In this document: positions 11,522 to 21,572 of the stretch, in pieces
How positions within the stretch are numbered: the first letter of the stretch is position 1
Layout: each line of letters starts with the position of its first letter
DNA from: Bradyrhizobium sp. CCBAU 53338
GTDB lineage: Bacteria > Pseudomonadota > Alphaproteobacteria > Rhizobiales > Xanthobacteraceae
Assembly (NCBI RefSeq): GCF_015291665.1
Contig: NZ_CP030048.1
Coordinates: forward strand, 4,960,001 to 5,024,000
DNA: 64,000 nucleotides
Direction of reading: 5' to 3'
The notes under the pieces: generated by a model
What the model was told of the DNA's origin: nothing
What the model saw: only the letters and a program-made list of their open reading frames with translations
Database searches by the model: none
Translations under genes and position numbers: made by a program

Positions 11522-13095
11522 GGCTGCGATCCTCCCATTTCCGCGGCCTCGACCGCGCCGTTTCCGTTGCTTCGTTCGTTGCGCATGATGGCGCGCATGA
11601 TCTTTTCCTGTGTCGCATCCGCTCCCGCGAACTCGCCGACGAAGGCGCCGTCGTTCATGACGCAGATGCGATCGCAGATGCCGAGCAGTTCGGGCATCTC
11701 CGAGGAGATCACCACGACGCCACGCCCGGCCTCCGCGAGTTCATTGATGATACAGTAAATCTCGTATTTTGCACCGACGTCGATGCCCCTGGTCGGCTCA
11801 TCCAGGATCAGCACCTTCGGGTCGGTCATCAGCCATTTCGACAGCACGACCTTCTGCTGGTTCCCGCCGGAGAGCTGGCCGGTCTCCTGATAGACGTCGG
11901 AGCAGCGGATCCGCATCCGGTTGCGGTAGTCGCTGGCGACCTTCAGTTCGGCGATGTCGTCGATCACCCTCCCAGGCGCGACCTGGTCGAGGCTTGCCAG
12001 CGTAATGTTCTTGCGGACGTCGTCGGCCAGGATCAGCCCGAGCTGCTTGCGATCCTCGGTGACATAGGCAAGGCCGGCGTCGATCGCAGCCGCAACGTTC
12101 GGCAGCACGATCTCATGGCCCTCGAGGGCGATGCGGCCGCTGATATTGGTGCCCCAGGAGCGACCGAACAAGCTCATGGCGAATTCGGTGCGGCCGGCGC
12201 CCATCAGCCCGGCGATGCCGACGACTTCGCCGCGCTTGACGCCGAAGTTGACGTTCTTGATGACCTGGCGATCCGGATGGATGGGGTGATAGACTGACCA
12301 GTTCGAAACCTCGAGCACGAGTTCGCCAATCTTCGAGCTGCGCTCCGGAAAGCGATGGGCGAGATCGCGGTTGACCATGCTGCGGATGATGCGGTCTTCC
12401 TGGATCGGCTCGGCGCGGCAGTCGATGCTATCGACGGTGCGGCCGTCGCGCAGCACGGTGATGTGGTCGGCGACGCGAGCGACCTCGTTCAGCTTGTGCG
12501 AGATCAGGATCGAACCGATGCCCTGCTGGCGGAATTTCATCAGGCGCTCGAGCAGCGCGGCGCTGTCGGCCTCGTTCAGACTGGCGGTCGGCTCGTCCAG
12601 GATCAGCATGCGGACGCGCTTGGACAGCGCCTTGGCGATCTCGACCAGCTGCTGCTTGCCGACGCCCAGATCGGTGATCAGCGTATCCGGCGATTCCTTC
12701 AGGCCGACCTGCGCGAGAAGCTCGCGGGTGCGTGTGTAGACCTCGTCGCGATCGATTACGCCGAATTTTGACGGTGGATGCGAGAGAAAGATATTCTCCG
12801 CGATCGACATCAGCGGGATCAGCGCCAACTCCTGGTGGATGATGATGATGCCGAGCGCCTCGGAATCGTTGATGTCGCGGAAACGGCGTTCTTCTCCCTC
12901 GAAGACGATGGTGCCCTCATAGCTGCCCGCCGGGTAGACCCCGCTCAGCACCTTCATCAGGGTCGATTTGCCGGCGCCGTTCTCGCCGACGAGGGCATGG
13001 ATCTGGCCAGCCTCGACCGATAAGTTGACGTCGCGCAGCGCCTGCACGCCGGCAAAGCTCTTGCTGACGTTGCGCATCTCCAGCATGGCTGTCAT
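11518..13095 (-). CDS. gguA: Multiple-sugar ABC transporter ATP-binding protein GguA/MmsA type
   Basis: 525 residues, tandem ATPase. First half: Walker [10 protein letters not shown] at residues 37-45 and signature LGVGKQQ; second half: degenerate Walker [10 protein letters not shown] and signature LSGGNQQKV. The start at 13095 ([14 protein letters not shown]) matches known GguA proteins; an ATG at 13110 with a GGGAGAGGGA upstream is a possible alternative. The open frame up to 13197 would run into the chvE stop region. Preceded by a hairpin at 13119-13146, overlaps gguB by 4 bp. Confidence 0.88.
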   Translation of the reverse strand: MTAMLEMRNVSKSFAGVQALRDVNLSVEAGQIHALVGENGAGKSTLMKVLSGVYPAGSYEGTIVFEGEERRFRDINDSEALGIIIIHQELALIPLMSIAENIFLSHPPSKFGVIDRDEVYTRTRELLAQVGLKESPDTLITDLGVGKQQLVEIAKALSKRVRMLILDEPTASLNEADSAALLERLMKFRQQGIGSILISHKLNEVARVADHITVLRDGRTVDSIDCRAEPIQEDRIIRSMVNRDLAHRFPERSSKIGELVLEVSNWSVYHPIHPDRQVIKNVNFGVKRGEVVGIAGLMGAGRTEFAMSLFGRSWGTNISGRIALEGHEIVLPNVAAAIDAGLAYVTEDRKQLGLILADDVRKNITLASLDQVAPGRVIDDIAELKVASDYRNRMRIRCSDVYQETGQLSGGNQQKVVLSKWLMTDPKVLILDEPTRGIDVGAKYEIYCIINELAEAGRGVVVISSEMPELLGICDRICVMNDGAFVGEFAGADATQEKIMRAIMRNERSNGNGAVEAAEMGGSQP

Positions 13096-13118
13096 GGCGT
13101 CGTATCCCATCCGTTGCG

Positions 13119-13146
13119 TCCCTCTCCCCGCGGACGGGGAGAGGGA
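13119..13146. repeat. Short palindromic repeat between chvE and gguA
   Basis: Perfect 12-bp inverted repeat TCCCTCTCCCCG / CGGGGAGAGGGA with a 4-base loop. It follows the chvE stop by 14 bp and precedes the gguA start. A near copy lies at 52281-52308 and a related longer one at 46574-46708. In this position it could protect the chvE message or lower expression of the downstream transporter genes; its purine-rich arm also lies just before the alternative gguA start at 13110. Confidence 0.7.
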
Positions 13147-13159
13147 AACCTGAGAAGTC

Positions 13160-14233
13160 TTACTGGAATTGCGACTTCTTGTAGTAGCCGCTGTCAATCA
13201 GGGTCTTCTCCCAATTGTCCTTATACACCACGACCGGCTTCAGCAGATAGGACGGCACGGTCTTGGCGCCGTTCTCATAGGTCTTGGTGTCGTTGACCGT
13301 GACCTGCTTGCCGGCAAGCGCTGCGTCGACCATGTCGGCGGTCACCTTGGCGAGGTCGCGGGTGTCCTTGAAGATGGTCGAATACTGATCTCCGCGGATC
13401 ATCGCCTTGATCGAGGGAACCTCCGCGTCCTGGCCCGAGATGATCGGCATCGGCTGGTCGGCGCTGCCGTAGCCGACGCCCTTGAGCGAGGAGATGATGC
13501 CGATCGAGAGGCCGTCATACGGCGACAGAACGGCGTTCACCTTCTTGTTGCCGTAGTAGGCGCTCAGCAGGTTGTCCATGCGGGCCTGAGCGGTGGCACC
13601 ATCCCAGCGCAGCGTTGCGACCTTGTCCATGCCCATCTGTCCGGACTGGACGACGAGCTTCTTGCTGTCGATGTAGGGCTGAAGCACGCTCATCGCGCCG
13701 TTGTAGAAAAAGTAGGCGTTGTTGTCGTCGGGCGAGCCGCCGAACAACTCGATGTTGAAGGGACCCTTGCCCTCCTTGAGGCCAAGCCCCTTCTCGATCG
13801 ACTGAGCCTGGAGCACGCCGACCTGGAAATTGTCGAAGGTCGCGTAATAGTCGACATTCGGCGTGCCGCGGATCAGGCGGTCATAGGCGATCACGGTGAT
13901 GCCCTTGGCCTTGGCCTGCTTGAGCACGTCGGACAGCGTGGTGCCGTCGATCGCGGCGATCACCAGCGCCTTGGCGCCCTTGGTGACCATGTTCTCGACC
14001 TGCGAGAGCTGGTTCGGGATGTCGTCCTCGGCATATTGCAGATCGGTGTTGTAGCCGCGCTCCTTCAGCACTTTCACCATGTTGTTGCCGTCGTCGATCC
14101 AGCGCGCCGACGACTTGGTCGGCATCGCGATGCCGACAGTTGCCTTGTCCTGCGCGGAGGCCGTGAGGCCCGTGGCCATCGTTGCGGCGCCGGCCAGCGC
14201 CATCGCGAGAAATGTCGTCTTCAATTTCAACAT
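13160..14233 (-). CDS. chvE: ChvE-like multiple-sugar periplasmic binding protein
   Basis: 357 residues with a signal peptide ending near [21 protein letters not shown]. The mature start and segments such as [21 protein letters not shown] and [19 protein letters not shown] are characteristic of ChvE/Gbp, the aldose-binding protein that also takes part in sugar-enhanced vir induction in Agrobacterium. A GGGAG ribosome-binding site precedes the ATG. It heads chvE-gguA-gguB and begins 73 bp after the lactonase gene. A signalling role here is not supported by anything visible (no vir genes in the window). Confidence 0.9.
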   Translation of the reverse strand: MLKLKTTFLAMALAGAATMATGLTASAQDKATVGIAMPTKSSARWIDDGNNMVKVLKERGYNTDLQYAEDDIPNQLSQVENMVTKGAKALVIAAIDGTTLSDVLKQAKAKGITVIAYDRLIRGTPNVDYYATFDNFQVGVLQAQSIEKGLGLKEGKGPFNIELFGGSPDDNNAYFFYNGAMSVLQPYIDSKKLVVQSGQMGMDKVATLRWDGATAQARMDNLLSAYYGNKKVNAVLSPYDGLSIGIISSLKGVGYGSADQPMPIISGQDAEVPSIKAMIRGDQYSTIFKDTRDLAKVTADMVDAALAGKQVTVNDTKTYENGAKTVPSYLLKPVVVYKDNWEKTLIDSGYYKKSQFQ

Positions 14234-14306
14234 GCTTCACTCCCGTTGGGTGTCAGACTGTTTCTTGGGTCGTCCAGTACGTCGGTAAAGGTCGGTTTCG
14301 GATCTC

Positions 14307-15188
14307 CTATGCGAGCTTGACGTCAGGCTCCGCGCGACCGCGCGCGGAGGCGTGTAGCAGAAAAGTGCAACCGGCCTGTGGATCGGCGGCGCGGGCCTCC
14401 GCATCCATATCCTGCCAGGCTGAAGTGACGAGCAGGCCTGACAGATCTGGCCCGACGAAAGCAGGACAACTCGCCTGCCTGGCCGGTACGTGCAGCGAGC
14501 GCAGGCGCTCGCCTTGCGGAGAATAGACGTCGACGCGGCCGGCGCCCCAGCAGGCGTTCCAGATCCGCCCGTCAGCATCGCACACCGAGCCGTCGATCCC
14601 GCCGATGCCGGTGTGGCGCAGCAGCACCTCCGGCTCGCCGCGCGGCAGGCCGGTATCGGCATTGAGCGGCACGGCATAGAGCACGGCACGCGCGGTGTCG
14701 GTGAAATAACCGGTGGTGCCATCCGGCGAGAAGCAGATCGAATTGGGAATGCTGATGCCGGGAAACAGCGTCGATATCTTGCCGCGGTGGAGCGCGTAGA
14801 TCGCCCCCAGCCCCCGCTCGGCCTTGCGTCCCATGGTGCCGATCCAGAACGTCCCGGATTGATGCACGCGGCAATCATTGGAGCGCGTCGCGGGATTGTC
14901 CGCTTCGAGCGGGCAGAACAACGTCATTGCGCCATCGGAGAGCGTGCGGATGTAACAGCCATCCTCCGCGACGACGAGTTGGCGTTCGGCATCGATCCGC
15001 CCCAGCGCACTTGCCATCCGGCCGAGCGCGTGGACGCGGATGCTGCCACCGCCGAGATGCGCCTCGAACAGGCGTCCTTCGCGAATGTCGAACCACCAGG
15101 CTGTGTCGGTTGAGACGTCATAGGTCGGGCCTTCACCGAGGTGACAGCGCTCGGCGGAGACAACAGAGGTCGGCACCTGCTCCATCAT
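14307..15188 (-). CDS. SMP-30/gluconolactonase-family sugar lactonase
   Basis: 293 residues, six-bladed propeller of the SMP-30/CGR1 family. Recognisable metal-site surroundings: HLGEGPTYD (Glu ligand), RSNDCRVHQSGTFWIGTMG (Asn ligand) and GIGGIDGSVCDADGRIWNACW (Asp ligand). These cytoplasmic enzymes hydrolyse aldonolactones. The start overlaps the end of the aldose epimerase gene by 4 bp. With the adjacent aldose dehydrogenase, it would open the L-arabino- or D-galactonolactone to the aldonate. L-arabinolactonase is the likeliest role; the precise sugar is inference. Confidence 0.87.
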   Translation of the reverse strand: MMEQVPTSVVSAERCHLGEGPTYDVSTDTAWWFDIREGRLFEAHLGGGSIRVHALGRMASALGRIDAERQLVVAEDGCYIRTLSDGAMTLFCPLEADNPATRSNDCRVHQSGTFWIGTMGRKAERGLGAIYALHRGKISTLFPGISIPNSICFSPDGTTGYFTDTARAVLYAVPLNADTGLPRGEPEVLLRHTGIGGIDGSVCDADGRIWNACWGAGRVDVYSPQGERLRSLHVPARQASCPAFVGPDLSGLLVTSAWQDMDAEARAADPQAGCTFLLHASARGRAEPDVKLA

Positions 15189-16261
15189 GGCGACCTCACT
15201 GCAAAGCGATAGACGGTATGATGCCGATAGACACCGCCGGGATCAAGGCGCGGGCTCGGATAGTCCGGCCGGTTCGGCGAATTGGGCCACATATGCGGCT
15301 CCAGGCACAACGCGTCCGACTGCCGGATCAGCTTGCCGCCCTTGCCCGAGATCGTGCCGTCGAGGTAGTTACCGGAATAAACCTGAAGGCCGGGCTGATC
15401 GGTCAACAACTCCATGATCCGCCCCGAGAGCGGCGCCTCCAGCCGGGCCGCGAGCGCGAGCTTGCCGTCGCGCGCGAGGCAATAAGTGTGGTCGTAACCC
15501 CTGCCGTTGCGCAATTGCTGATCGCCCTCGCGGATACGCGCGCCGACTGCATGTGCCTCGCGGAAGTCGAACGGCGTGCCGGCTACGCTGCGCGGTGGCC
15601 CTGGCAGCGGGATGGCGGTGGGATCGATGGCCAGGAAATGTTCGGCCTTCACCGTCAGCCTGTGATCGAGCGTGGACGTGCCCGAGGTCGCGCCGTCCAG
15701 ATTGAAGAAGCTGTGATTGGTCAGGTTGACGATGGTGGGCCGGTCGGTCCGCGCCTCCACGATCAGCGACAGCTCGGTCGGGCCGGTGACGCGATAGGTC
15801 AGGCGCACGTCGAGCTTGCCGGGATAATTCTCCTCGCCGTCGGGGCTCGTGTAGGTCAGCGTGACCGCAGGGCTGGCGCCATCCTCGATCCCGGCAATGT
15901 CCCACAGCTTGCGATCGAAACCGTCGAGGCCGCCATGCAGCGCATTCGGACCGTTGTTGACGGCAAGCTGGAAAGTCTCTCCGTCGAGCGAAAACTGGCC
16001 GTTGGCGATGCGGTTGGCGTAACGGCCAACGGTGGCGCCAAAGAACTTCCGTTCGGCGAGATAGCCGGCGAAAGTATCATGGCCGAGCACGACGTCGTCA
16101 TAACCGCCCTTGGCGTCCGGCGCGATCAGCGCCTGGATCACCGCGCCATGGGTGATGATACGGGCCTCGAACCCGCCCTCTCCGCGCAGCACGATACGCT
16201 CGACATTGCGCCCGTCCGGCAGGGTTCCGAAGACGTCCTTCGCTATTTTTCCGTCGGCCAT
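15185..16261 (-). CDS. galM: Aldose 1-epimerase (mutarotase)
   Basis: 358 residues, galactose mutarotase family. Motifs: GRYANRIANGQFSLDG, NGPNALHGGLDGFDRKLWD with the catalytic-type His, LTNHSFFNLDG with the second His, and QVYSGNYLDG with the C-terminal acidic residue region. It interconverts alpha and beta anomers of an aldose, supplying the anomer used by the adjacent dehydrogenase. 2 bp separate it from that gene, and it overlaps the lactonase gene by 4 bp. Confidence 0.9.
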   Translation of the reverse strand: MADGKIAKDVFGTLPDGRNVERIVLRGEGGFEARIITHGAVIQALIAPDAKGGYDDVVLGHDTFAGYLAERKFFGATVGRYANRIANGQFSLDGETFQLAVNNGPNALHGGLDGFDRKLWDIAGIEDGASPAVTLTYTSPDGEENYPGKLDVRLTYRVTGPTELSLIVEARTDRPTIVNLTNHSFFNLDGATSGTSTLDHRLTVKAEHFLAIDPTAIPLPGPPRSVAGTPFDFREAHAVGARIREGDQQLRNGRGYDHTYCLARDGKLALAARLEAPLSGRIMELLTDQPGLQVYSGNYLDGTISGKGGKLIRQSDALCLEPHMWPNSPNRPDYPSPRLDPGGVYRHHTVYRFAVRSP

Positions 16262-16263
16262 GT

Positions 16264-17190
16264 CTAGTCCACAAACGGTTCGACGATATTGCGCTTGCCG
16301 AGCAGGAACGCGTCGGCGACGAGACGGATCGGCGCCAGGTCGACATCGCGTTCGCCGCTCGCGGCGAGCTCGACGAAGCGCCGATACAGTTCGCGATATT
16401 CCTCATCGGGCGCGTCGGCAACAACCTGGCCGTCGACCTTCATGATCCTGCCACCACGAGACAATGTCATCCGGCCCTGGTCCGTTTCCGCGACGATGTC
16501 CCAGCTCTGCGGTCCGGTCTGGCGAAAGTCAAATTCGGCTGTCACGGGCAGGCCGTCGATATCGGTCAGCGTCAAGCTGGCGGCAATCGGCGACTGGCAA
16601 TTGGCCGGGAAAGCCAGATCAGCCGCGGTGACGAACACCGGCTTTGGCAGGATGCGGGTCAGGATCGAGAGCGCATTGATGCCGGGATCGAATACGCCAA
16701 GCCCGCCGGGCTCCCAAATCCAGGTCTGGCCGGGATGCCAGACCCGAACGTCTTCCTTCCAGATGATGTGCACCGACTTGATCCGGCGCGTCGTCAGCCA
16801 TTCGCGGGCCGGCTCGACCGCCGGCGCATGGCGCGAGTGCCAAGTCGCAAACAAGGTGCGCTTTGCATCCGTCGCGATCGCCACAAGCGGATCGAGTTCG
16901 GCAACACCAATGCCGGGCGGCTTCTCCAGCATGACGTGCTTGCCGGCGGCGAGAGCCGCGGCGGCCTGGGCGCGGCGCACCTGCGGCGGCGTGCAGAGCG
17001 ACACCGCATCGATCTCCGGGCCCTTCTCCAGTAGTTCCTCAATGGTCGCAAAATGCGGCAGGCCCGGCAGCGACGCGTTACGGCTAGCCACGGCGGCGAG
17101 CACCGCGCCTGGCGTCGCGGCGATCGCACCGACGTGCTGGTCGCGCGCAATCTTGCCGAAGCCGACGATGGCGATACGAAGGGCTGTCAC
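16264..17190 (-). CDS. Gfo/Idh/MocA-family aldose 1-dehydrogenase (L-arabinose/D-galactose type)
   Basis: 308 residues. N-terminal Rossmann motif IVGFGKIARDQH, the family EKPPGIG motif at the end of the nucleotide domain, and WHSRHAPAVEPAREWL. Similar bacterial enzymes oxidise L-arabinose or D-galactose at C1 to the lactone with NAD(P)+. It sits between the GntR regulator gene (4-bp overlap) and galM (2-bp gap). With the lactonase and the XylX-like dehydratase further upstream, a non-phosphorylating pentose route is likely. No aldonate dehydratase or 2-oxoglutarate-semialdehyde dehydrogenase gene is in the window, so the route is incomplete here. Confidence 0.87.
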   Translation of the reverse strand: MTALRIAIVGFGKIARDQHVGAIAATPGAVLAAVASRNASLPGLPHFATIEELLEKGPEIDAVSLCTPPQVRRAQAAAALAAGKHVMLEKPPGIGVAELDPLVAIATDAKRTLFATWHSRHAPAVEPAREWLTTRRIKSVHIIWKEDVRVWHPGQTWIWEPGGLGVFDPGINALSILTRILPKPVFVTAADLAFPANCQSPIAASLTLTDIDGLPVTAEFDFRQTGPQSWDIVAETDQGRMTLSRGGRIMKVDGQVVADAPDEEYRELYRRFVELAASGERDVDLAPIRLVADAFLLGKRNIVEPFVD

Positions 17191-17951
17191 GAACTTTCTC
17201 CGGATTCTGCTGCTGCGGGAGCTGCTTCGGCAGCAATTCCCTGATGCCGACGCATGCCGTTGTGAATGACGAACGCCATGGCCTCGGCCGCTGCGTCGGC
17301 ATCACCGGCCGCGATCGAATCGGCGATCTTCTGGTGCCAGACCAAAGCGGTCTCTCGATCTTCCGACCCGGCCGGTGCGCTGAGCATGAATGCCGCCCGC
17401 AAGGCCGCCTCGATCACATGACCGACGGAGCGCATGAACGGATTGCCGGACGCACGCGCCACCGCAAGGTGCACGGCGAGGTCGGCGTCGGCAAAGGCGG
17501 CGGACTCCGACGGCTCCTGCCGCATGCGGTCCATGCTGCGCTGAAGCTCGGCGATGTCTTCCTCGGAACGACGCTCGGCCGCGAGGGCCGCCGCGCGCGG
17601 CTCGACCGCAAGACGTATTTCGGCAAGATCGTTGAGAAAGCGCCTGTCGATGCCGGCGTCGAGATGCCAGGCCAGCACGTCGGCGTCGAACATGTTCCAG
17701 GCGGCGCGCTCTCGCACGACGGTGCCGACGCGCGCCTTGGTGGTGAGCAGCCCCTTGGCGACCAGGGTCTTCACGCTCTCGCGCAGCACCGGCCGCGACA
17801 CGCCGAACATCGCCGTCATCTCGGCATCACCCGGGAGCCGCACACCTTCCGCATAGCGGCCAGCGATGATGTCCACGCCGATCGAGCGGGCCACCTCCGC
17901 ATGGTTGGAATGGGCCCGCGGTGTCGGAATGACGACGATACGCGAGGTCAT
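17187..17951 (-). CDS. GntR/FadR-family regulator of the aldose operon
   Basis: 254 residues. N-terminal winged helix with LPGDAEMTAMFGVSRPVLRESVKTL, then a FadR-type (FCD) ligand domain with AEIRLAVEPRAAALAAERR and the His-bearing segments LAVHLAVARASGNPF and HQKIADSI. The ATG at 17951 overlaps the permease stop by 4 bp; the longer open frame to 18059 runs inside the permease gene. The gene end overlaps the dehydrogenase start by 4 bp, so it is embedded in the operon. It is the best candidate for the operator at 22647-22667. Ligand probably a sugar acid or lactone (inference). Confidence 0.87.
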   Translation of the reverse strand: MTSRIVVIPTPRAHSNHAEVARSIGVDIIAGRYAEGVRLPGDAEMTAMFGVSRPVLRESVKTLVAKGLLTTKARVGTVVRERAAWNMFDADVLAWHLDAGIDRRFLNDLAEIRLAVEPRAAALAAERRSEEDIAELQRSMDRMRQEPSESAAFADADLAVHLAVARASGNPFMRSVGHVIEAALRAAFMLSAPAGSEDRETALVWHQKIADSIAAGDADAAAEAMAFVIHNGMRRHQGIAAEAAPAAAESGESS

Positions 17952-18928
17952 GAGGCTGCTCCCGCGCGCTTCTGCGCAGGCCGACGCGCCAGCGCGACCA
18001 GCCCCTGCTGAAGTGCGATGAAGGCGAACAGCAGGATGCCGGTCGCAATCTTGGTCCACCAGCTCGACAGCGTGCCGTCGAAATTGATGTAGGTCTGGAT
18101 CATGCCCTGGATCAGCACGCCGAGAAAGGTGCCGATCACCGAGCCCTGCCCGCCGGTGAGCAGCGTGCCGCCGATCACGACGGCAGCGATGCTATCCAGC
18201 TCCACGCCGACAGCGGAGAGCGAATAGCCGGCGCTGGTGTAGAATGAGAACACGATGCCGGCGATCCCTGCGAGCAGGCTCGACAGCATATAGATCTTCA
18301 CCGTCATCTTGCCGACCGCAACGCCCATCAGGCTCGCGGTGGCCCTGTTACCGCCGAGCGCATAGACATTGGCGCCGAAGCGGGTGAGATGCAACAGAAG
18401 TGCGCCGCCGGTCACGATGACAAGCATGATGATGGCGATCGCGCTCAGCCGTCCGCCGCCGGGCATGCGCAGCGCGAAATCGGACACGGTCGAGTAGATC
18501 GGCGCGTTGATCGGCACCGATTCCGTCGAGAGCAGGAAGCTTGCACCGCGTGCCAGGAACATGCCGGCGAGCGTTACGATGAAAGGTGGCAGGTCGAAGA
18601 CGTGGATGACCGCGCCCATTGCCGCGCCAAAACCCGCCGACAGCACAAGAATGGCGACGAAAGCGACCAGCGGCGGCACGCCCCAGCGTTCGATCGCGAG
18701 CGCCACGAACACGGTGGTGAAGCCGATCACCGAGCCGACCGAGAGATCAATGCCGCCGGAGATGATGACGAAGGTCATTCCGATCGCGACGATACCAAGG
18801 AAGGCGTTGTCAGTCAGGAGGTTGCCGACCACGCGCGTGGAAGCGATGTTGGGAAACTGGATCGCGCAGGCCGCAAAGCCGGCGACGAGAACGATGGCCG
18901 TGATCAGGACAGGCGGCAGGCCTTTCAC
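17948..18928 (-). CDS. yjfF: Sugar ABC transporter permease (YjfF type)
   Basis: 326 residues, BPD_transp_2 permease with [19 protein letters not shown]. The start is the GTG at 18928, which overlaps the previous permease's TGA in a GTGA junction; the long open frame to 19261 is out-of-frame read of the neighbour. Second membrane subunit, paired with the YtfT-like protein; two distinct permeases plus one tandem ATPase is the layout of the YtfQRT-YjfF furanose importer. Confidence 0.82.
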   Translation of the reverse strand: MKGLPPVLITAIVLVAGFAACAIQFPNIASTRVVGNLLTDNAFLGIVAIGMTFVIISGGIDLSVGSVIGFTTVFVALAIERWGVPPLVAFVAILVLSAGFGAAMGAVIHVFDLPPFIVTLAGMFLARGASFLLSTESVPINAPIYSTVSDFALRMPGGGRLSAIAIIMLVIVTGGALLLHLTRFGANVYALGGNRATASLMGVAVGKMTVKIYMLSSLLAGIAGIVFSFYTSAGYSLSAVGVELDSIAAVVIGGTLLTGGQGSVIGTFLGVLIQGMIQTYINFDGTLSSWWTKIATGILLFAFIALQQGLVALARRPAQKRAGAAS

Positions 18929-19917
18929 GGTTTCGTCCTCCGCAGCCGCGTCATGATGCCGGCAAGGCCGGGCAATTTCGGCGATTGCAGCAGCAGCACC
19001 GCGAGCACCACCACGGCCTTGACCAGCAAATTGAACTCCGGTGGATAGCCGGACAACAAAATGCCTGTGTTCATGGTCTGGATGATCAGCGCACCAAGCA
19101 CCGCCAGGACAAGGCTGAAGCGTCCACCGAACAGCGAAGTGCCGCCGATCACCACCGCAAGGATGGCATCGAGTTCGAGCCAGAGGCCGGCATTGTTGGC
19201 ATCCGCGCCCATGATGTCGGCTGCCGCGATCACGCCGGCGAGCGCAGCGCAGACGCCGCACCAGACATAGACCGCCAGGATCATTGCGCGCGTGCCGACG
19301 CCGGCAAGCTCGCTCGCCCGCGCGTTACCGCCGGTGGCCTCGATCAGAAGCCCGAGCGCGGAGCCGCGCACCACCGCACCGGTGAGGACCAGCATGCCGA
19401 GCGCAATCGCGACCGGCACCGGCACGCCGAGAATGGCGCCGGTGCCGAGCCATACCAGGTCCGGCGAGGTGAAGGTCACGATGCGCCCCTCTGTGATGAG
19501 CTGGGCGATGCCGCGCCCGGCCACCATCAGGATCAGCGTCGCCACGATCGGCTGCATCCCGAGCACGGCGACGAGGAGGCCATTCCACAAACCGCAGAGC
19601 AAACCCGCGCCGAGCGCCGCCGCCAGCACCACTGCAAGGCCATGGCTGTCGGCGAGGCTCGCGGCAATCGCGCCGCTGATCGCCATCACCGCGCCGACCG
19701 AGAGGTCGATGCCGCGCGTCGCGATCACCAGCACCATGCCGAGCGAGAGCAGCGCCACGGGCGTGCCGCGGTTGAGCACGTCAATGAGACTGCCGAACAA
19801 GCGGCCGTCCTGGAGGCGCAGGTCGAAGAATTGCGGCGACACCACGCGGTCAACGGCAAGGATGACGATCAAGGCCAGTATCTGGGCAAGGCCGCGGCGC
19901 GGCAACAGCGCGATCAT
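18925..19917 (-). CDS. ytfT: Sugar ABC transporter permease (YtfT type)
   Basis: 330 residues, highly hydrophobic, hallmark ATRGIDLSVGAVMAISGAIAA. It overlaps the ATPase gene by 4 bp at its start and the YjfF-like gene by 4 bp at its end. Forms a heterodimeric membrane channel with that protein. Substrate of the E. coli counterpart is galactofuranose; here L-arabinose (furanose) is equally possible given the neighbours. Confidence 0.82.
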   Translation of the reverse strand: MIALLPRRGLAQILALIVILAVDRVVSPQFFDLRLQDGRLFGSLIDVLNRGTPVALLSLGMVLVIATRGIDLSVGAVMAISGAIAASLADSHGLAVVLAAALGAGLLCGLWNGLLVAVLGMQPIVATLILMVAGRGIAQLITEGRIVTFTSPDLVWLGTGAILGVPVPVAIALGMLVLTGAVVRGSALGLLIEATGGNARASELAGVGTRAMILAVYVWCGVCAALAGVIAAADIMGADANNAGLWLELDAILAVVIGGTSLFGGRFSLVLAVLGALIIQTMNTGILLSGYPPEFNLLVKAVVVLAVLLLQSPKLPGLAGIMTRLRRTKP

Positions 19918-21458
19918 GCGTGGGCCTCTTGCATCGCTGCCCCGTCGGCGGCGATGGCAGCGAGAATGTTGGTGACATCGATCGCCTCGCCCCCGAGCTC
20001 CTCGACATGGGCGCGATCGCGCAACACGACCACGCGGTCGGAATAGGTCACGATCTCGTCGAGCTCCGAGGAGATCACCAGCAGTGCCAGCCCGTCGTCG
20101 CAGAGCTCGCGGATCAGGCGGATGATCTCGGCATGCGCGCCGACATCGATGCCGCGGGTGGGCTCGTCGAGCACGAGGAGCCGCGGGGCGGTTGCGAGCC
20201 AGCGCGCCAGCAGCACCTTTTGCTGGTTGCCGCCGGAGAGCAGACCCACCGGGCGCTCGGGATCAGGGGGACGGATGTCGAGCATCTTGACGTAGCGTTT
20301 CGCAAGCTCGTCCTGCTCGCGACGCGCCAGCGGCCGATGCAGTCCTCGCTTGGCCTGAAGCGCGAGCACGATGTTCTCGCGAACGGTGAGCTCGGCGACG
20401 ATGCCGTCGGTCTTGCGCTCCTCCGGGCAATAACCGAAGCCGTGGCGCACGCCGTCACGTGGCGACTGAAGCCGCACGGGGGCGCCCTCCACCCTCGCCT
20501 GCCCGCCATCGGCGCGCTCGGCGCCGAACACCAGCCGCGCCGTTTCGGTCCGCCCCGAGCCGAGCAACCCGGCAAGGCCGACGACCTCGCCGTGGTGCAG
20601 CTCGAGATTGAACGGCGCGACATAGCCGGCCTTGCCGTAGTTCTCGAAGCTGGCGCAAACCTCGCGCGCCTTCTGCTCGGCGGCCGCAGCCCGAGCGTTG
20701 GTGGTCTCGGCGAGCTCTCGGCCGAGCATCATCCGGATCAGTTCGAGCCGCGGCAGCGAGGCAATCTCGCGCTCGCCGACCAGGCGGCCGTTGCGCAAGA
20801 CTGTGATGCGATCGGATATCTCGTAAACCTGGTCGAGGAAATGACTGACGAAGACGATACCGATGCCGCGCTCGGCCAGCTGGCGCATGATGCGGAAAAG
20901 GATATCGACCTCGTGACGGTCGAGGCTCGCGGTTGGCTCGTCCAGGATCAACACCCGCGCGGAAAGATCGACGGCCCGCGCTATCGCGGCCACGTGTTGT
21001 ATCGCCACCGAATAATTGCCGAGGGGCGCAGAGACATCGATGTCGAGGCCGAAATCCGAGAGCAGTTTTTCTGCGCGGCGGCGCATCTCGCCCTCGCGCA
21101 CGAGGCCGAAGCGCATCGGCTGGCGATCGAGAAATAGATTCTGTGCCACCGAGAGGTTCGGCAGAAGATTGACTTCCTGGTAGACGGTGGCAATGCCGGC
21201 CTGTACCGCCGCCTTGGCCGAACGCGGCGCGACCTCTTCGCCGCCCAGCCTGATCACCCCGGCATCGCGCGGGAACACGCCGGTCACGACTTTGATCAGC
21301 GTGGATTTGCCAGCGCCGTTCTCACCGAGCAGCGCATGGATCTCGCCGGCGCGAAGCGTGAAGTCGACCTCCTGCAACGCGCGCACCGCACCAAAGCTCT
21401 TGCTGATCCCGCGCACCTCAAGGATGGGCGGAGCAGGATCAAGGCTGTTCTCCATCAC
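19914..21458 (-). CDS. ytfR: Sugar ABC transporter tandem ATP-binding protein (YtfR type)
   Basis: 514 residues. First half: Walker [10 protein letters not shown] near residues 45-53; Walker [13 protein letters not shown]. Second half: GLLGSGRTE in place of Walker A and [15 protein letters not shown] signature, then [16 protein letters not shown]. The RbsA-class double ATPase that drives the two permeases encoded just downstream. Starts 114 bp after the binding-protein gene; that gap shows no clear signal. Confidence 0.87.
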   Translation of the reverse strand: MMENSLDPAPPILEVRGISKSFGAVRALQEVDFTLRAGEIHALLGENGAGKSTLIKVVTGVFPRDAGVIRLGGEEVAPRSAKAAVQAGIATVYQEVNLLPNLSVAQNLFLDRQPMRFGLVREGEMRRRAEKLLSDFGLDIDVSAPLGNYSVAIQHVAAIARAVDLSARVLILDEPTASLDRHEVDILFRIMRQLAERGIGIVFVSHFLDQVYEISDRITVLRNGRLVGEREIASLPRLELIRMMLGRELAETTNARAAAAEQKAREVCASFENYGKAGYVAPFNLELHHGEVVGLAGLLGSGRTETARLVFGAERADGGQARVEGAPVRLQSPRDGVRHGFGYCPEERKTDGIVAELTVRENIVLALQAKRGLHRPLARREQDELAKRYVKMLDIRPPDPERPVGLLSGGNQQKVLLARWLATAPRLLVLDEPTRGIDVGAHAEIIRLIRELCDDGLALLVISSELDEIVTYSDRVVVLRDRAHVEELGGEAIDVTNILAAIAADGAAMQEAHA

Positions 21459-21572
21459 GACGTCACTCCCACCGGCGCCCGCTTATCCTGCAGGCGCCCA
21501 GCCTATTCGTTCGCGCAACGATTGCGAAGGGGGTGCCGGACCACGAGGCAGCGGTCCGGCGAGATGCCCACC

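Noticed and set aside
13119..13146. Hairpin read as the terminator of chvE
   Set aside because: No T-run follows and gguA-gguB, the obligate partners, lie immediately downstream; treated as a repeat instead.
13160..14233. A vir-induction role for ChvE
   Set aside because: No virA/virG or T-DNA genes are visible; ChvE relatives are common general sugar receptors.
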